Part shown: piece by piece, positions 22,609-34,559 of the stretch
Layout: the number at the start of each line of letters is the position of its first letter
How positions within the stretch are numbered: position 1 is the stretch's first letter
From: Phaffia rhodozyma
Taxonomy: Eukaryota > Basidiomycota > Tremellomycetes > Cystofilobasidiales > Mrakiaceae
Direction of reading: 5' to 3'
Length of the DNA: 64,000 nucleotides
Assembly: GCA_014706385.1 (NCBI GenBank)
Contig: JACGZH010000006.1
Location: 744,001 to 808,000 of the forward strand
Made by a program: the position numbers and the translations under genes
Notes under the pieces: generated by a model
Seen by the model: the letters and a program-made list of their open reading frames with translations, nothing else
What the model was told of the DNA's origin: nothing
Database searches by the model: none

Positions 22609-25600
22609 TTAAACTCCAGCTAGACTCAGACGATCTGACCTCCCACCAGCTTCGTTAGCATCCACGCTGGTATCAGAAGTAGACATCCCGACATTCGGTA
22701 CGCTAGCTCGACCACGAGCACGAGCTTGAGCTCGGGCCCGAGCCTTAGCAGCAGAAACAGATATCGAGAGTGATGATCTCGGTTTCCTACCCGTCATGAT
22801 TCTTGCGGATGACGGCGTGCTTCCGTTCCCGTCCCCGCTCGACCCTACGCTAGACGCGATGATGGCCCGATGGGAAAGCCCACTAGGCTTGCCTACTGAT
22901 TGAGCGGACATCGTGCTTCGCTTCTTCCTGATAGGTGTTGAGCCAGCCAACCGAGGTTGAAGGGCTGACAGTCTGGCGGTCGGTTGAGCTTTGAGCCGAT
23001 CTCTCGACGGACTTTGGTAAAAGTCCGGAAGGCCTACTGAAGGGGCCGATACCAGTCCATTCGGACTGGAATGTGAGGGGAACGTTCCTAACATTGAGGG
23101 CGCAGTGTCGAAAGGTAGAGTAGGATAGAGAGAAATGGGTCGAGGGGTGCTATCACCGGCTGCAGGAAGTATATTTCCTTGAGCTTGGACTTGACATTGG
23201 GGAAGCAAGCCGCTCGGTGATCGTTTCATAGTCGGTATCGTTGGTCGCTTCGAACTGAGAGCCGCAGGGTCTTTAGATCTGATGGCTAGGCTGCTCGATG
23301 AGGACGAGGATGGAAGTGTCGTCGATGGTGTCTTTGCGCCGGCCTGTCTAGCTAATGAAGAAGCTGTTGGCGCAAACAAACGAGATGCAGACCGGGAAAT
23401 ACTCGGAGTGTTGGTGGGTACATGAAGAGTCGAACTGACGGCAAGACCCGATCGAATAGAAGAAGATCGCGAACTGGCGTTGAACGTAGGGATCGGGGCT
23501 CGAGATGCATTTGATGAGGATTTATTGGGTAACGTTGCAGAGGCAGCCTTGGGCGCTGCAGCGGATGAAGAAGGAGCAGGCTTGGTTGACGAGGAAAGAG
23601 TTCGGAACCCTTTCGCAACAGTGACTGAATTTTCTTTCGCAGGTGATTGTAGAGTGAAGGACGGGCTGATAGTTGAGTCAGGCATGCTTCTCGCTAGAGA
23701 GGACACCCCTTTTTTGACGGCATCCATCCCAGTTTGAAGGAATACTAACCGAGAGGCATTTACTTTGGCTAGAAATCATAATACAGGATATGAGGATTCG
23801 TTCTTTGAGAAGGATGTCTAAAACCCGACTCATAGAACGGATGAACAGAAAGATAACTCACGTGGTAGGGTCTTTGGCGTGGAAGCCAAACTAGATCTGC
23901 CACCTCTTTCAGCAGCGAGCGAGCTTCTTCTCGCCTTGGCGATGGCCAGCTTGCGCCTCGTTCTTTCCCTCTCTCTCTGAATATCTGCCTCCACTTCAGA
24001 TTTGTCCCCCAGTTCCCTTTTGATACTCTCTGCATGTTGAACAGCGGCCGTGGATGATTCAGAAGAAACATCTGAATTTGGCACCTGTACGGGTTCTAGA
24101 ACAGAAAATCGAGTCTTCTTGATCGCTCGTCCAGAATCATCTTCAGTGGACGCTTGTGGGGATATCTTAGGCCGATGTGCTCTCCCGTTTGAGTTGACAA
24201 TAAGGGAAGGCCGATGAGTTATGGAGGAAGGCCGTCTTTGAGCGGTTGACTTCTTCTGAAGGGTAGCGGAGGACGATACAGATGAGAGGGTGATAGATTG
24301 GCCGGGACGACGAGCGGCATAATGATCTGCAATCGAAGTCATTCTACAATTGATCAAGAGAAATCAAAGAGAAAAAGCGTGATAAGAATTTGAGACTGCA
24401 TAGAGTTGGGAATAAGGCGAGCAAGAACGACTTACTTTGCAAACTCTCTCTCATGCGCGTCGTCGAACCTCCTCTTCTTTCCATCTGCGCGTCCTAATGA
24501 GGAGATTCCTGTCAAAGAGCTCAGCAACCCTGGACCACGCACCAACTCTCCCTTCGAGGCTTTCTCCTCTACTCGCTTTTTCAACTCTGCTTCCATGATC
24601 TCACGCATTGACAATCCGACTGATACCGAGGTCGCTTCAGATGATAGCTTGGCATCTACTGCACCAGGGGTTTGAGAGGTTGCTGCAGTGAGCACAGGAG
24701 TCATGAACGCGTTATTTCTTACCGAGTGTCGTGGGCTTCCGAAAACAAAGGGTGAAGGGCTGAAGGAAGACTGATCAGACTTGCCCGACTGAACGTCATG
24801 GTTGGTCAAGGAAGGGAACGCTCCAGGTATGGGAGATCGTGTGGAAAGCGAAGTTGCGGCAGAAAGACGCTTAATGGGAGAAGCCGCAAACGCCATCGAA
24901 GGAAGTCTAATAGTTTGTTTCTTGGGGGAGACAGCGGCTAAAACCTCAAATTCTTCTTCATCCATCTCGATATCAGCTGCTGGTGTTGTCGGGTTCCTTT
25001 GAATCGCAGACTCCTCTCTAGAAACAGAAGGGTACATCGCGCGCGATACACTTGGCTCGGGCGAAGAAAGAGCGACCGATGATGAAGCCCTCTCGTTCTC
25101 AACATTCCGAGAGCTATTTGTCCCTATGCATGTTCCGACTTCTTCCTCATCTTTCTCTTGGAGGGTCGACCAGGATTCGTCAACTCGACTGCTTGCCATA
25201 GTGGGTCTCTTGAAGGGAGACGAAGATGCAGTCTCCGAGTCGTCTGAGCTAGAATGATACGGGGTCGAATTTCCGGCTAAGTGAGTCGCGGTTGAAGAAT
25301 CTGGACTGTCGGCAACTGCATCAGGGAGGGTTTTGGCGCTGAGATGATAACAACAATAGATAAACGGATGAACATTCAAGCAAGTCAGTTGGAGCATCAA
25401 TCAATCTCTAGATGAAAAATGTCTGTCAAATATAGAGACAAACAATGTTTGAAGTTTGGCAACAAGATCGGCATTCTAAACCAGGCAGCCACGATTCAAA
25501 ACATTACAATCAATTCCACCAACATAAGAAATAAACCGATAGGTCTCGTTTCGATCGATATATGGCTACTGACCTTTCCAGAAGCCTTTATATGGAATCG

Positions 25601-25803
25601 TTTACATAAGCTCACAAGCTGTTTTCGGTTGACTGTGGAACAGAAGGTACCAGAAATGGGAAGACAACACGTCCATGCGGCACATCAGGTTCAATCAGCC
25701 AGCCAGTCATTCAGTGTACATTCTTATAGAAAGAGAATGAGTTGATCCACATACGCGCGTTGAGAGCAGGCGAATTGAGGAGGACAGCGGTCGACGGATT
25801 CAT
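22609..25803 (-). CDS. Disordered basic protein, possibly microtubule- or spindle-associated
   Basis: A long Ser/Pro/Arg-rich protein built from at least three large exons: about 25380-24432, 24350-23830 and 23730-22609. The exon join around 24350-24435 gives RRFDDAHEREFAK followed by MTSIADHYAARRPG. This His-x3-Phe-x-Lys-Met-x-Ser-Ile pattern reminds me of a motif in NuSAP-like spindle proteins. A later exon has a charged helix (QRERERTRRKLAIAKARRSS). The tail is rich in SPxR/K-type sites (SPSRDRLK, TPIRKKRS), suggesting cell-cycle phosphorylation. The start at 25803 (MNPSTAVLLNSPALNA) is the best upstream ATG. However, its exon does not join the next in phase without an unseen small exon, so the N-terminus is unresolved. 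The family is not established. Confidence 0.62.
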
Positions 25804-26449
25804 GTTGATGGCCTTGGCCTTGATCCTGATGGTATCGATACGACCAGGATAGGTATGTCTATGGTGAACAAGTGGTTGGTTGATAGGATTTTCTCTCTTG
25901 CCTTGCTGCTCAAGAAAGTTGAGTGAGAATATCTACAGCATGCTCACGATCTCTGTAGTGTCACGTGATGCTCTAATTATCTAATGTTAGGAACAATGTT
26001 GTCAGGAACGTAACCTGACTACACTTGATTCGTAAACCGTAGACCGTAAACCGTAAACCGTAACCCAAAGACCCTTCAATTTCGCTATCCCTCCTCTCCC
26101 ACTTCCAATGGATTGTACTTCCAGCGCATTCTACAGTGTTCACAGCGTCTAAGAATGATATGTAAAACGGGCGGTCTCTACCAGTTGTAGATAGAAAAGT
26201 TAGTAATGGATTCTCTGTGACTTGTTATCCCTGCCATTCCTGTTCTCTAGTATTTCTACTCTATCCTGTTTCCCAGCCCCGAGAGCCTGAATTTATCCCT
26301 TGAAACCTCAGACCCTTGGTGTGGTTACTTCACTTGTAACCATCCGGTCATCAGCTCAGTTTCGCCCTGTATATATATTTCGAACAGAGCTTTCCAAATA
26401 ATCTGGCCTCATACTGACCTTCAGTTCTTCTCAACCTTGTTCCGTTAAA
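25804..26449. promoter_or_regulatory. Divergent upstream region
   Basis: It contains TCACGTGA at 25961-25968, CGTAACC near 26009-26015, the 7-base tandem repeat at 26031-26065, and a plus-strand TATA-like ATATATATTT at 26371-26380 about 75 bases before the ATG at 26450. Confidence 0.55.
26031..26065. repeat. 7-base tandem repeat, CGTAAAC x5
   Basis: Five tandem heptamers: CGTAAAC, CGTAGAC, CGTAAAC, CGTAAAC and CGTAACC. Two of the copies vary by one base. It lies about 230 bases upstream of the minus-strand gene start. Confidence 0.95.
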
Positions 26450-26767
26450 ATGTTTGATAAAAGCCGTTGTATGAACCAGAACACGCCTGAAGAGAAACCT
26501 GCCAATAAAAACGTTCTCACTCGCTCAAGGAGCAAGCAAGACAGTCTTCAGAGGGTGATAAAAAGTAGAAGCGATCAGATACGTCCCACAGCCCCGATGT
26601 CGTCCGTCGGCTACTCTGCAAGCAAAGAGCGTCAAGAGTCAATCCACTTCATCGACGGCCTGCCTTGGTTCGTGAGAATCAAGAGCATAAGACCGCATGT
26701 CCTCCGTGAAGGGGTGTGGGTGGAGTATCAGCATCTCGCTTTATGTGGTGTAGCTAGTGTAAACTAG
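26450..26767 (+). CDS. Small orphan protein, 105 residues
   Basis: A single uninterrupted frame starting MFDKSRCMNQNTPEEKPANK. It has a basic, Ser/Arg-rich middle (RSRSKQDSLQRVIKSRSDQ) and ends VASVN. The ATG has an A-rich context (TTAAAATG), with a TATA-like box about 75 bases upstream and a T/C-rich leader between, which supports transcription. No known domain, signal peptide or membrane segment is visible. It could also be a chance frame, since intronless genes are rare in this window. Confidence 0.42.
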   Translation: MFDKSRCMNQNTPEEKPANKNVLTRSRSKQDSLQRVIKSRSDQIRPTAPMSSVGYSASKERQESIHFIDGLPWFVRIKSIRPHVLREGVWVEYQHLALCGVASVN

Positions 26768-27134
26768 CAAGACCAGTTATATCTCTATAGAAATGAATCC
26801 TGCAGAGTCTGTAGAGTGGAGGGAAGACGCGTATCAAAGCGAGACAAGGTCAGCTATCGAGGAGAGAGTGCAAAAACCAGAGGGGGAGGAAAGTGAACTA
26901 ACGTGGTCAATGGAGAAAAGCAAAATTGATTGGGCAGAAACTGACGAATTTATACCCTGAGCGGAGGGAGGCCAAGCGTTACGCAAGTGACATTTTGGAT
27001 CACGTGATTCAATATAACTCATTGTAGATTATATACGTATTGTATAATCAAGAGTGCCATGAAATGTATAGACGACATAGCCAGCTAGGAGAGTATACAA
27101 CATCTAAACTTGAGACACAGTTCCTTCGAGCACA
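26768..27134. other. Convergent intergenic region
   Basis: 3' flanks of two genes. It holds one ATCACGTGAT palindrome at 26999-27008, away from any obvious start codon. Confidence 0.5.
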
Positions 27135-29012
27135 TCACTTTCCAATAATGGCCTAGACGTCCACCGACATAACACACATTTGACTTAGCATATTAGGTAG
27201 TCACATCATCGCAATGATAGAGCGCACTGACCTTCAACATCTTGTTGACCTCCTTGTTAGCCTCCTTCTCGGATGATGTCAACTCGGCTCTTGAACTAAG
27301 CGGAAGAGATAAGATCAGGAGGTCACTCAAATAATTCTTAGTAGTTTTTGAAACCCACGTGAATGAGGCGATGGAGATATTCATCTCTTCTCGTAGTCTT
27401 TCGAAAATTTCCTTGGTCTCTTGCCCTAACGTCATGTGAGAACTGGTTAATTCTAAAAATCTTGGCCGAACAATATCAATTACTCACTGAAGTTCTCCTC
27501 GGTCTTGATAATTTCCAGCTTCCTACGTTCACATGCCTGGTGAGCTGACTCTACACGGGCAACAAGAAGCTCTTGTTGACTCTATGAGGCAAGATGAAAA
27601 TCAACTAGATTAGGTATGAATGGCTGAAACAGCTTGTTTCCTGTGCGCATCATGCACCTATTGGGAGTACAAGTCACACCTTAAAAGTTATGTAGGTTCT
27701 CATCAACTCATCGTTCTGAGCACTCAGATCCCGATGTAAACCTTCGTTGGCGCGCGTGATGGCTTGATGATTCTGACTAGAAGAGATTTAGGTATGTTTT
27801 ATCAATAAGATTTGGGGGTTCCTCTCGATGGATGAAAAGGACATGTTACTCACATATACGAGTTTGTATGTCGATCTTGTCTGGCCCATAGGTCCTTGAC
27901 GAATCGCTCTATACCATGCAACCGAAACAGACGACGAAGGATGAATAGAAGGAAAATATCCGTAATGTTTCAAAATTATTTACCAGTAGGCTGTATGCGC
28001 TTATTTAAGGATCAGCAACTTGATCCAGTCGCGATAAGGTTCATTAAGGGGAAAAAACTGACAGACGTCAAGTCAACAAGATTCGCCGTTATCTTATCAT
28101 CTTCAATTACATCAGCATCTGTCAATATCGAAAAGACCCCGGTGAGTTATCTATCGTGCATGTGCGCCAGAGCTCGGGCTTACTTAGAAGCTGGCTCAGT
28201 AAGTTGTTGTCACTATAGAAAGGATTGTTGAAGTCATTGAAAGATGAGTTTCGCTCGAGTACTATCGAAAAGACAAAGAAGAACCTACGACTCGCTCTCT
28301 TCCACCTCAACTAAATCCTTTCCTTTCTTCACAGTCTCGACAAACATCATGGTCGACTCTTCCTCACCCCACTCGCCGTCTTCGCCATCACTAGCCCCAT
28401 CCTCTCCATCCCTAATGGTTTCTCCTTCACTGCCACTAGATACCACCGCGTCCTCTCCGTCCTCTTTTACTACATTTTTGAAAGAACGTCCGGATGCAAA
28501 AGATCTGTTTTTGATACTCAGTTCTTTCGCCAATCCTAGAGGTGAGCGATTGATCGAAGTTCGTGTTCCGGGAGTAATGAAGTTGTTCGTCGATTGATGA
28601 GTTTGTTTGGACGTCAGAGAAGGAGCGAAAGACTCTCGTTCAGAATGAAACTTGACAGGGGTGGTATCAAAGCTGACTATCGCCGCCATAGATTGCCTCG
28701 ATCCAATTGTTAGCTTTGTTTCAAGTGTGCCGATATGGCCTGTTGTGAAGAAATTTCAAGCATTCGATATCACGAAAAAGAATAGGACGTACACCGAGTC
28801 TGCTCCGTATTGTGTTTGATTCTCTTGATAGTTTTCTTTGAAGACGACTGAACGTCCTGACGAGCGGCCGATTCAAGGGGGGTTGCTCTTCCGGCAAGTC
28901 GACTGATATTGAGGTACCTACGGGATTGAACGCGATCACCCTCTCTTGCTGTCTCAAACGACCGATGAGATACAGAGCTGGGAATATCAATCGTATGATC
29001 TGATGGCTGCAT
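27135..29012 (-). CDS. Coiled-coil protein of unknown family
   Basis: The start at 29012 (context CCGCCATGC) opens MQPSDHTIDIPSSVSHRS. Exon 1 joins via a GTACGT donor to FSFDTTPVKFHSERESFAPS. A Ser-rich, then acidic region follows (GDGEDGEWGEEE-like). The C-terminal exons are coiled: QNHQAITRANEGLHRDLSAQ, QQELLVARVESAHQACERRK, EIFERLREEMNISIASF, SEKEANKEVNKMLK. A last small exon adds AIIGK and stop at 27135. The middle join near 28250-28300 is uncertain because the obvious GTAGGT donor does not keep the best downstream frame. Layout (disordered, acidic, then coiled coil) resembles kinetochore or spindle-pole subunits, but that is only an impression. Confidence 0.62.
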
Positions 29013-29551
29013 GGCGGTTCTCTTGAGGAGATGATAGTTGTTGATTGAGGAGATCAAACGGAAAGAATCAGACAGGAACAGGGCTTGACAGAGATTGACA
29101 GGTGAAGTGTTCACAGCGATCAGCAGATGTCATCAGGTGTGTTCCTGTCATTCAATACGGGATTGACTGTCGCTTCTGACTCTAGTCACATCTTACATGA
29201 ATATGGTTAGACAGAATACTGCAACTTACCCTTCTGCCGTGCGTGGTTACAACTTAAAGATCCATCAACTATCGTGGTTCCGGAGAAAGAATGTTAAGAA
29301 AGATAGAACAGAGATAGCATCGAGAGGCTATGAAAATTCGTGATATGTGTAAGATGAGTGGAAGAGGCGAAAATGGATCTATGCGATCCTTTGAAAGGCG
29401 TGAGATACAAATAAAGATTACAGTAGATGCTAGGTGATCGATAAGATGTTAGGTTTTGTAAAGACATCTTGAAGATATCAAACATTGACGTCAAACTTCA
29501 ACCATAAATGATCAAGATGCAGTTGTGTGGACGAGATAAGAAGATGTGAAC
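29013..29551. other. Intergenic, same-strand neighbours
   Basis: Upstream region of the coiled-coil gene and 3' flank of GID7. It contains a GGTTACA word near 29245 and a CRE-like TGACGTCA at about 29486. No gene seen. Confidence 0.5.
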
Positions 29552-32500
29552 CTAAGAGGCATTGCGATTAGGAGCATGCGCGAGGGATAGCTCTTTAGGA
29601 GGAAGCGGTGTGCCAGGTGGTGCTGGCTCCCAGAGCAAACTACAGCCAGTGGTCAGATTAGAACAGAACCATTTAGCCTTGTCCTATACGGGTCACGTTG
29701 TATGTCATGACCAAGAGAACTTACACTTGGCCATCATCTCCACAACTGGCAAACATTGCCGAATCTTCGCCATCCACCTCTGGTCTCCACGATACCGCAT
29801 TCACTGTGCCGGATGCGGATCGGGAGATCAACTCTGGGTTGCTTTCTTCTCCTGCGGGACGTTTGTGACCTTTGATGATCTCTAGGAGCTGACCAGATCC
29901 TCGATGCCATACGTAGATATATCCATCTGAGAATAGTGCGTAGACGATGAAACAATACAAACAATGACGGCGTGTAACCATGTTAGTATCATGTCACGAT
30001 CTTCTTTTTGAAGTTGTGAAACACAATTGGAAGGTTTACCTTCGCTTCCAGATACAACAAGGTTGTCGTTTGGTCCAGCAAAGCAACTCCGAAGGTAGAA
30101 CTGCTTTTGGCGATGGCCACGAAGACTCTGCTTTAGTTCGGGTTGAAGATTCTTGAAGCTCCATATCTGTATCTCCTGAGGTAAAGAAGACCATCATAAA
30201 ATCGGAGGAAGCCGTCCAATTTAGAAAAGAGGTGAGCAACGATACTTGATTCTCATTCGCAATAAATGTGTTAGAACAGGCACGTACATCCGGTTGACGA
30301 TTGATGATTCCGCATTGACCATCTCTAGACAATCGAAAGCTAGTTGCATCACCATTTATCTTGACTGACGGTCGGTCAGGTTGGCTGGATCAATTTGCAG
30401 AATCGAGATCCGAGAAGGTAAGGAGGAACATGTCAGTTCCCGTTTAATAGTACGTGCACATTTATCAGATAAATCTTCGAGGTCAAGGGAGGAGAGAGGC
30501 TCACGATATGTCGGCTAGTGTCTTTGAATCGAATACGCATGGATAAAATTTTGGCTCCTGATAACCTCCAGATCGTTGATGTGTCGAATTAGTATATAAT
30601 GACTTTGGTTGAGGCTCTTGAGGAAACACTGCAACACCGATGAAATGCTTGCCGTCCGGGGTGAAGTCAAAGTCGAAGAGACGCATGTTCTTGACTAAGC
30701 TCTTCTTCACAAGACTTGGTCCTGCTCGATCCTGTTCCAGAAGAAGTATGGAGATGAATAGTGGATGATTAGTGGATGATTAGAATCTAACTCTAACGGT
30801 CGCGAACCGTGCACATCGCCTGAACTCACGAATTTCAACAGCTTCCCGTCTTCGCCACTCGAAATGAAAAAGCTTCCATCGGGCGACCACCTTACAGCAG
30901 AAACAAAGTCTTGATGCTGATCGAGCACTTTGATCAGCTCCCACGTTTTGGTATTCCAGACACAAATTTGATGTTCGGCTGTGGTAATCAATATTTTGTC
31001 GTCCGGCGACCAGCATAGATTTCCGATAGGTGCTGGATGGGCTTCGAATTTTGCTATCCGCTTAAATACTCGTTTAGAACAGGATCCTTCGCGCGAGACC
31101 TATATTGGCATGAGGAGGAGGAATGTGTTAAGTATTGATGAATACGAGTTGATGAAACTGCTGACTTACTCCCACATGATGCACGACGACATGTTTGTCC
31201 TTGCCTGTACTTGCTAACATTGTTCCATCGTTACTCCATGCTAAATTCCATACTTCATCAGTATGCTCTTGGCAAGCTGCAAACTTGATGAGTGGGAACT
31301 GAGATCGACTGCTTGTTTGATCTGAAAGGAGAGACAAGGATCCTGACGGCTGAACTAAGTAGAGGGAAGCCTCGCTCTGAAGTCGAAGAGCCTGATCAAG
31401 TAGAGTTCCCATTCTCCGTTCGGGTATCCTATAGTTGCTGGGTATGAAGGCTGGCATATGAAAGAGACGATGAGTAGACATACCTCGAACGATGGACGAG
31501 GCAGATCAAGCTTACTAAGAATTTGGTCCAGCGTCTTCTGACGAGAGGTGCCTTGGGCACCGTCCCAGCCAGATCGATTATACAACTCCTGTTCGCCTAT
31601 ACAGAGCACATAGCTAAACAAAGCGATAAAAGTAAGAAAAGGGTCACCTGTCTATTTGATTAGAAATCAGCCAAGATCACAGACACCCAGAAGAGAGACG
31701 CACCTAGACAGCTGATGTAACCTTTCAGAGTTGTAATTCAGAGGAGCAAGCTCTTTACGTAGCACTCCAAGAGCTTTGCTGGACATTGAGCTCGCTAATA
31801 GCTCTAGATACTTTTGTTCGGCAAAAAAGAACCTGGCCGCCTGATCGCGCGTCAACGAGGATAGATAAGCATGTTGAGCAAATACATTCTGAGCGGTATG
31901 AATAAGACCTCTGTGATAGCTAACTCACTGTCTCATTCTTGGTGCCGGCAATACCGGTCGTTTCAAGCAGACCTAGAGCTTCATCCCATCGGCCTCCCAT
32001 TATAGCTGAACGCATATCCGCTACAGGGGTAGCCTCCAGCACATAGCCTGACTCGTGCTCTAATAAAGCAGCAGAATCTCTGGGATACCACCGAGTAGAT
32101 AGACAATAGTAATGTGAGCATAGTCTTAAGCAGTCGATCTCCAAAAAGTAGGAAGACATACTTGTAACCGCAGTCTCTAAGAGCTTGCAGCGTTATCCGT
32201 ATAAACTCTCCTTTATCCAAATGCGAACCTTCATTGTACAGCCTAGCTCCTGGAACAGGTACACCAGCTTGTCTCTTACCCGAGCTTGGCCCAGCTTCCG
32301 AATGGTCGATCGGAGAAAATCCGTTTCGAGCTTTGCCGTTCGAATGTCCGTTGGTTTGAGAGTTCAGATGGGAGTCTTTGAGGCGGGAGGGCGATGATAT
32401 GACAGATCCAAGCGCAGCGGATGAAGGCGACAGAACGGGTGATTGTATATTCGTCGATGTAATGGCAGGATACGCAGGCGAGGAAGCCAAAGAACCCGGT

Positions 32501-32918
32501 TGTTTGCTATCATCTGCGGGCATGGGAAGCTCGTCGAGCTGAGAGCCAGGTAAAGACATGCTAGGAGATGAGAGCCGAAGTCGTTTCCTGGGCGAAGGTT
32601 GATTGGTCGAAGGTGAGTTAGTCGAGGATACAGGTGGAGAGCAAGACCTAGACGGACGCGGACGAATTGTGGAGGGATTTAGGTCGCGAGCAAGGTTGAA
32701 GTGGTTGGATCCTTCCGACTGTTCGGGAACTGGACCTGCCGTGACTTCTTCGTTGCGAGAAGGTGTCGAGTTGTTTGAAGAAATATTGGGAGGACGGGGG
32801 GGTGGTTATTGATGAGGAAGAAGAACGTAGATTGGAAAATTATACGGTGAGCACTGACGGCGGGTGAGAATCGCTGCCCTCTTGTAAGGAAAGAGATGAG
32901 ATGGTGTGTCCAGCCATG
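29552..32918 (-). CDS. GID7: GID7 / WDR26: WD40 subunit of the GID/CTLH ubiquitin ligase
   Basis: A scaffold subunit of the GID/CTLH E3 ligase. A Ser/Pro-rich N-terminus precedes the helical LisH-like part (FIRITLQALRDCGYK) and the CTLH part (ATPVADMRSAIMGGRWDEAL). ARFFFAEQKYLELL and ALGVLRKELAPLN follow. WD40 repeats then begin with HTDEVWNLAWSNDGTMLASTGKD and continue as QDFVSAVRWSPDGSFFISSGEDG and ICVWNTKTWELI. The last blade reads MFASCGDDGQV joined to LLWEPAPP, with stop at 29552. More than ten introns are present. The start at 32918 (MAGHTISSLSLQEGSDS) is likely, but the intron joining it to the next exon, around 32755-32850, has no clean phase-matched sites. The gene is head to head with EMC2, 217 bases away. 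Confidence 0.92.
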
Positions 32919-33135
32919 ACCGGGGGTTATCACCGGATCATCCTCTGCAGGCTGGGATTACAAATGTTCTGTATTGATTCATTAGGGGAATTTTGTAGTG
33001 TTGGCAACCGTAATTAGTGTAACATTAGCTGTTACTTACGCAACATTACACACAATCTTGTCCTCTTCTCTTTCTCTTCTCCATCCCATCCCGTTCCATC
33101 TCTTCCAGACTACTTAAGAGATATTGTGATAATCC
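32919..33135. promoter_or_regulatory. Compact divergent promoter, GID7 / EMC2
   Basis: These 217 bases between start codons hold TGTAACA near 33018-33024, GTTAC at 33031-33035 and a CT-rich stretch before the EMC2 ATG. Confidence 0.6.
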
Positions 33136-34436
33136 ATGTCAGATCCATCAGAAGTCCTTACCCATCGTCGGATTCATCAGTCTAGAGATTCTCTTGATAC
33201 CTTTCAATCAGCCTACAATGCCCTTAAGGGAAAAGGACGAGCTTCTACCGATGAAGGTCCGTACCAACATCGACTTTGGCATACTCATCCATATATGTTT
33301 TGTCGGTTGACATATCAGCGTGCTTCTCATCTTTGTAGAGTGGGCCGTGCTGGAACAGCTCGCTATATCCTCAATGGATTTAGGCAAGGTCGAGGTTGCC
33401 GCTGTACGTCCTCTTTTGATCTTGTCTGTCTCATTATCATACGTCCATGATCTGGTCTAATGATATGATTCTATCAGGACTGCATCAACAAACTGTCGAA
33501 GAAGTTTCCCAACTCTCCCCGAGTGGAAGTCTTGATGGGAATGCTCCTCGAGGCTAATGGAAAAGAGGATGAAGCCAAAACGTTTTACGAAAGACTTCTG
33601 GTCAAGGACTCGACGAATATCGTGAGTCTATGTCCATTCGTTGAAACCGTGCGCATTGCGAGAAAGTCCTGTTAGGCGAACCAAGACCTTGAACTCGGGC
33701 TTATTCTTCTTCTGGGTATCGTGATAGCCTGTTCTCCGACGGTTGATGTCCTTGCCTTCGCTAACGCCTCAAGATCGGATTCCACAATTGCTCAAATACT
33801 TGGACGTATTTTACACGGATATCGATGCGTGGTCCCTTCTCTCAGAGCTATATGCGTCCCTAGGCCTGTAAGTTTGAGCGCTATCATATTACTCCTGAAG
33901 CTGCACTATACTGACGCTGGATTAAAACCTACTGCAGCTACACTCAAGCTCTGGCGTGCATTTCTCACCCTCTTCTCCTTGCCCCTCAAAACCCTATACA
34001 TTTTCTTCGACAAGCTGAAACGGCTTACACCGCTGGAGACCTTCCTTTAGCATTCAAGGCCTATCTCCTTTGTTTAAGCTTGAGCGAAAAGAGTAGCGAT
34101 GGTAAAGGTATGGTCGTTCGGTGTTGGTTTGGGCTCAAGACTGTGAGTAAATTTAATACTATTGGCACTTTCACGCATAGACAGATATGAACAGACATAT
34201 TTCCTCTACCTTTCGCTCTTCGTTCTTCAACGTAGACTATTCGAGCTCTTCTCTCGGCCCCCACTTCTCCCTCTGCGACTGGCATTCCTCCGCCTTCGGT
34301 GTCAACTTTGAAAGAATTTGATCTGCTGGCAACTAAATGGATCTCAAAGTTATATACATCCAATTCAGATATCTCCAGAGACGCCAAAGCGGCCGTGATG
34401 GATGGCTTTTTGAGAGGAAGTTCTGGCCAGAAGTAG
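33136..34436 (+). CDS. EMC2: ER membrane protein complex subunit 2 (TPR protein)
   Basis: EMC2 is the cytosolic TPR scaffold of the ER membrane insertase EMC. It starts MSDPSEVLTHRRIHQSRDSL. After an intron (GTCCGT donor) comes WAVLEQLAISSMDLGKVEVA, then DCINKLSKKFPNSPRVEVLM and LLEANGKEDEAKTFYERLLV, the typical EMC2 core. Later exons give LLKYLDVFYTDIDAWSLLSE, TYTQALACISHLLLAPQNPI-like, QAETAYTAGDLPLAFKAYLL and a final exon ending GFLRGSSGQK (TAG at 34436). The stretch around 33620-33790 is the least clearly spliced. Length is about 300 residues, normal for the family. Confidence 0.9.
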
Positions 34437-34559
34437 AGTATGTACTCGCCCTGAAGTTGATATGATGATCTATAGTTGTATGATGAAGTGTGGCATCTGT
34501 GTCACGTAAGAGAGACTTGGTGGGCTGTAATCTCATTTAAGCGACACGTCCCAGACCGA

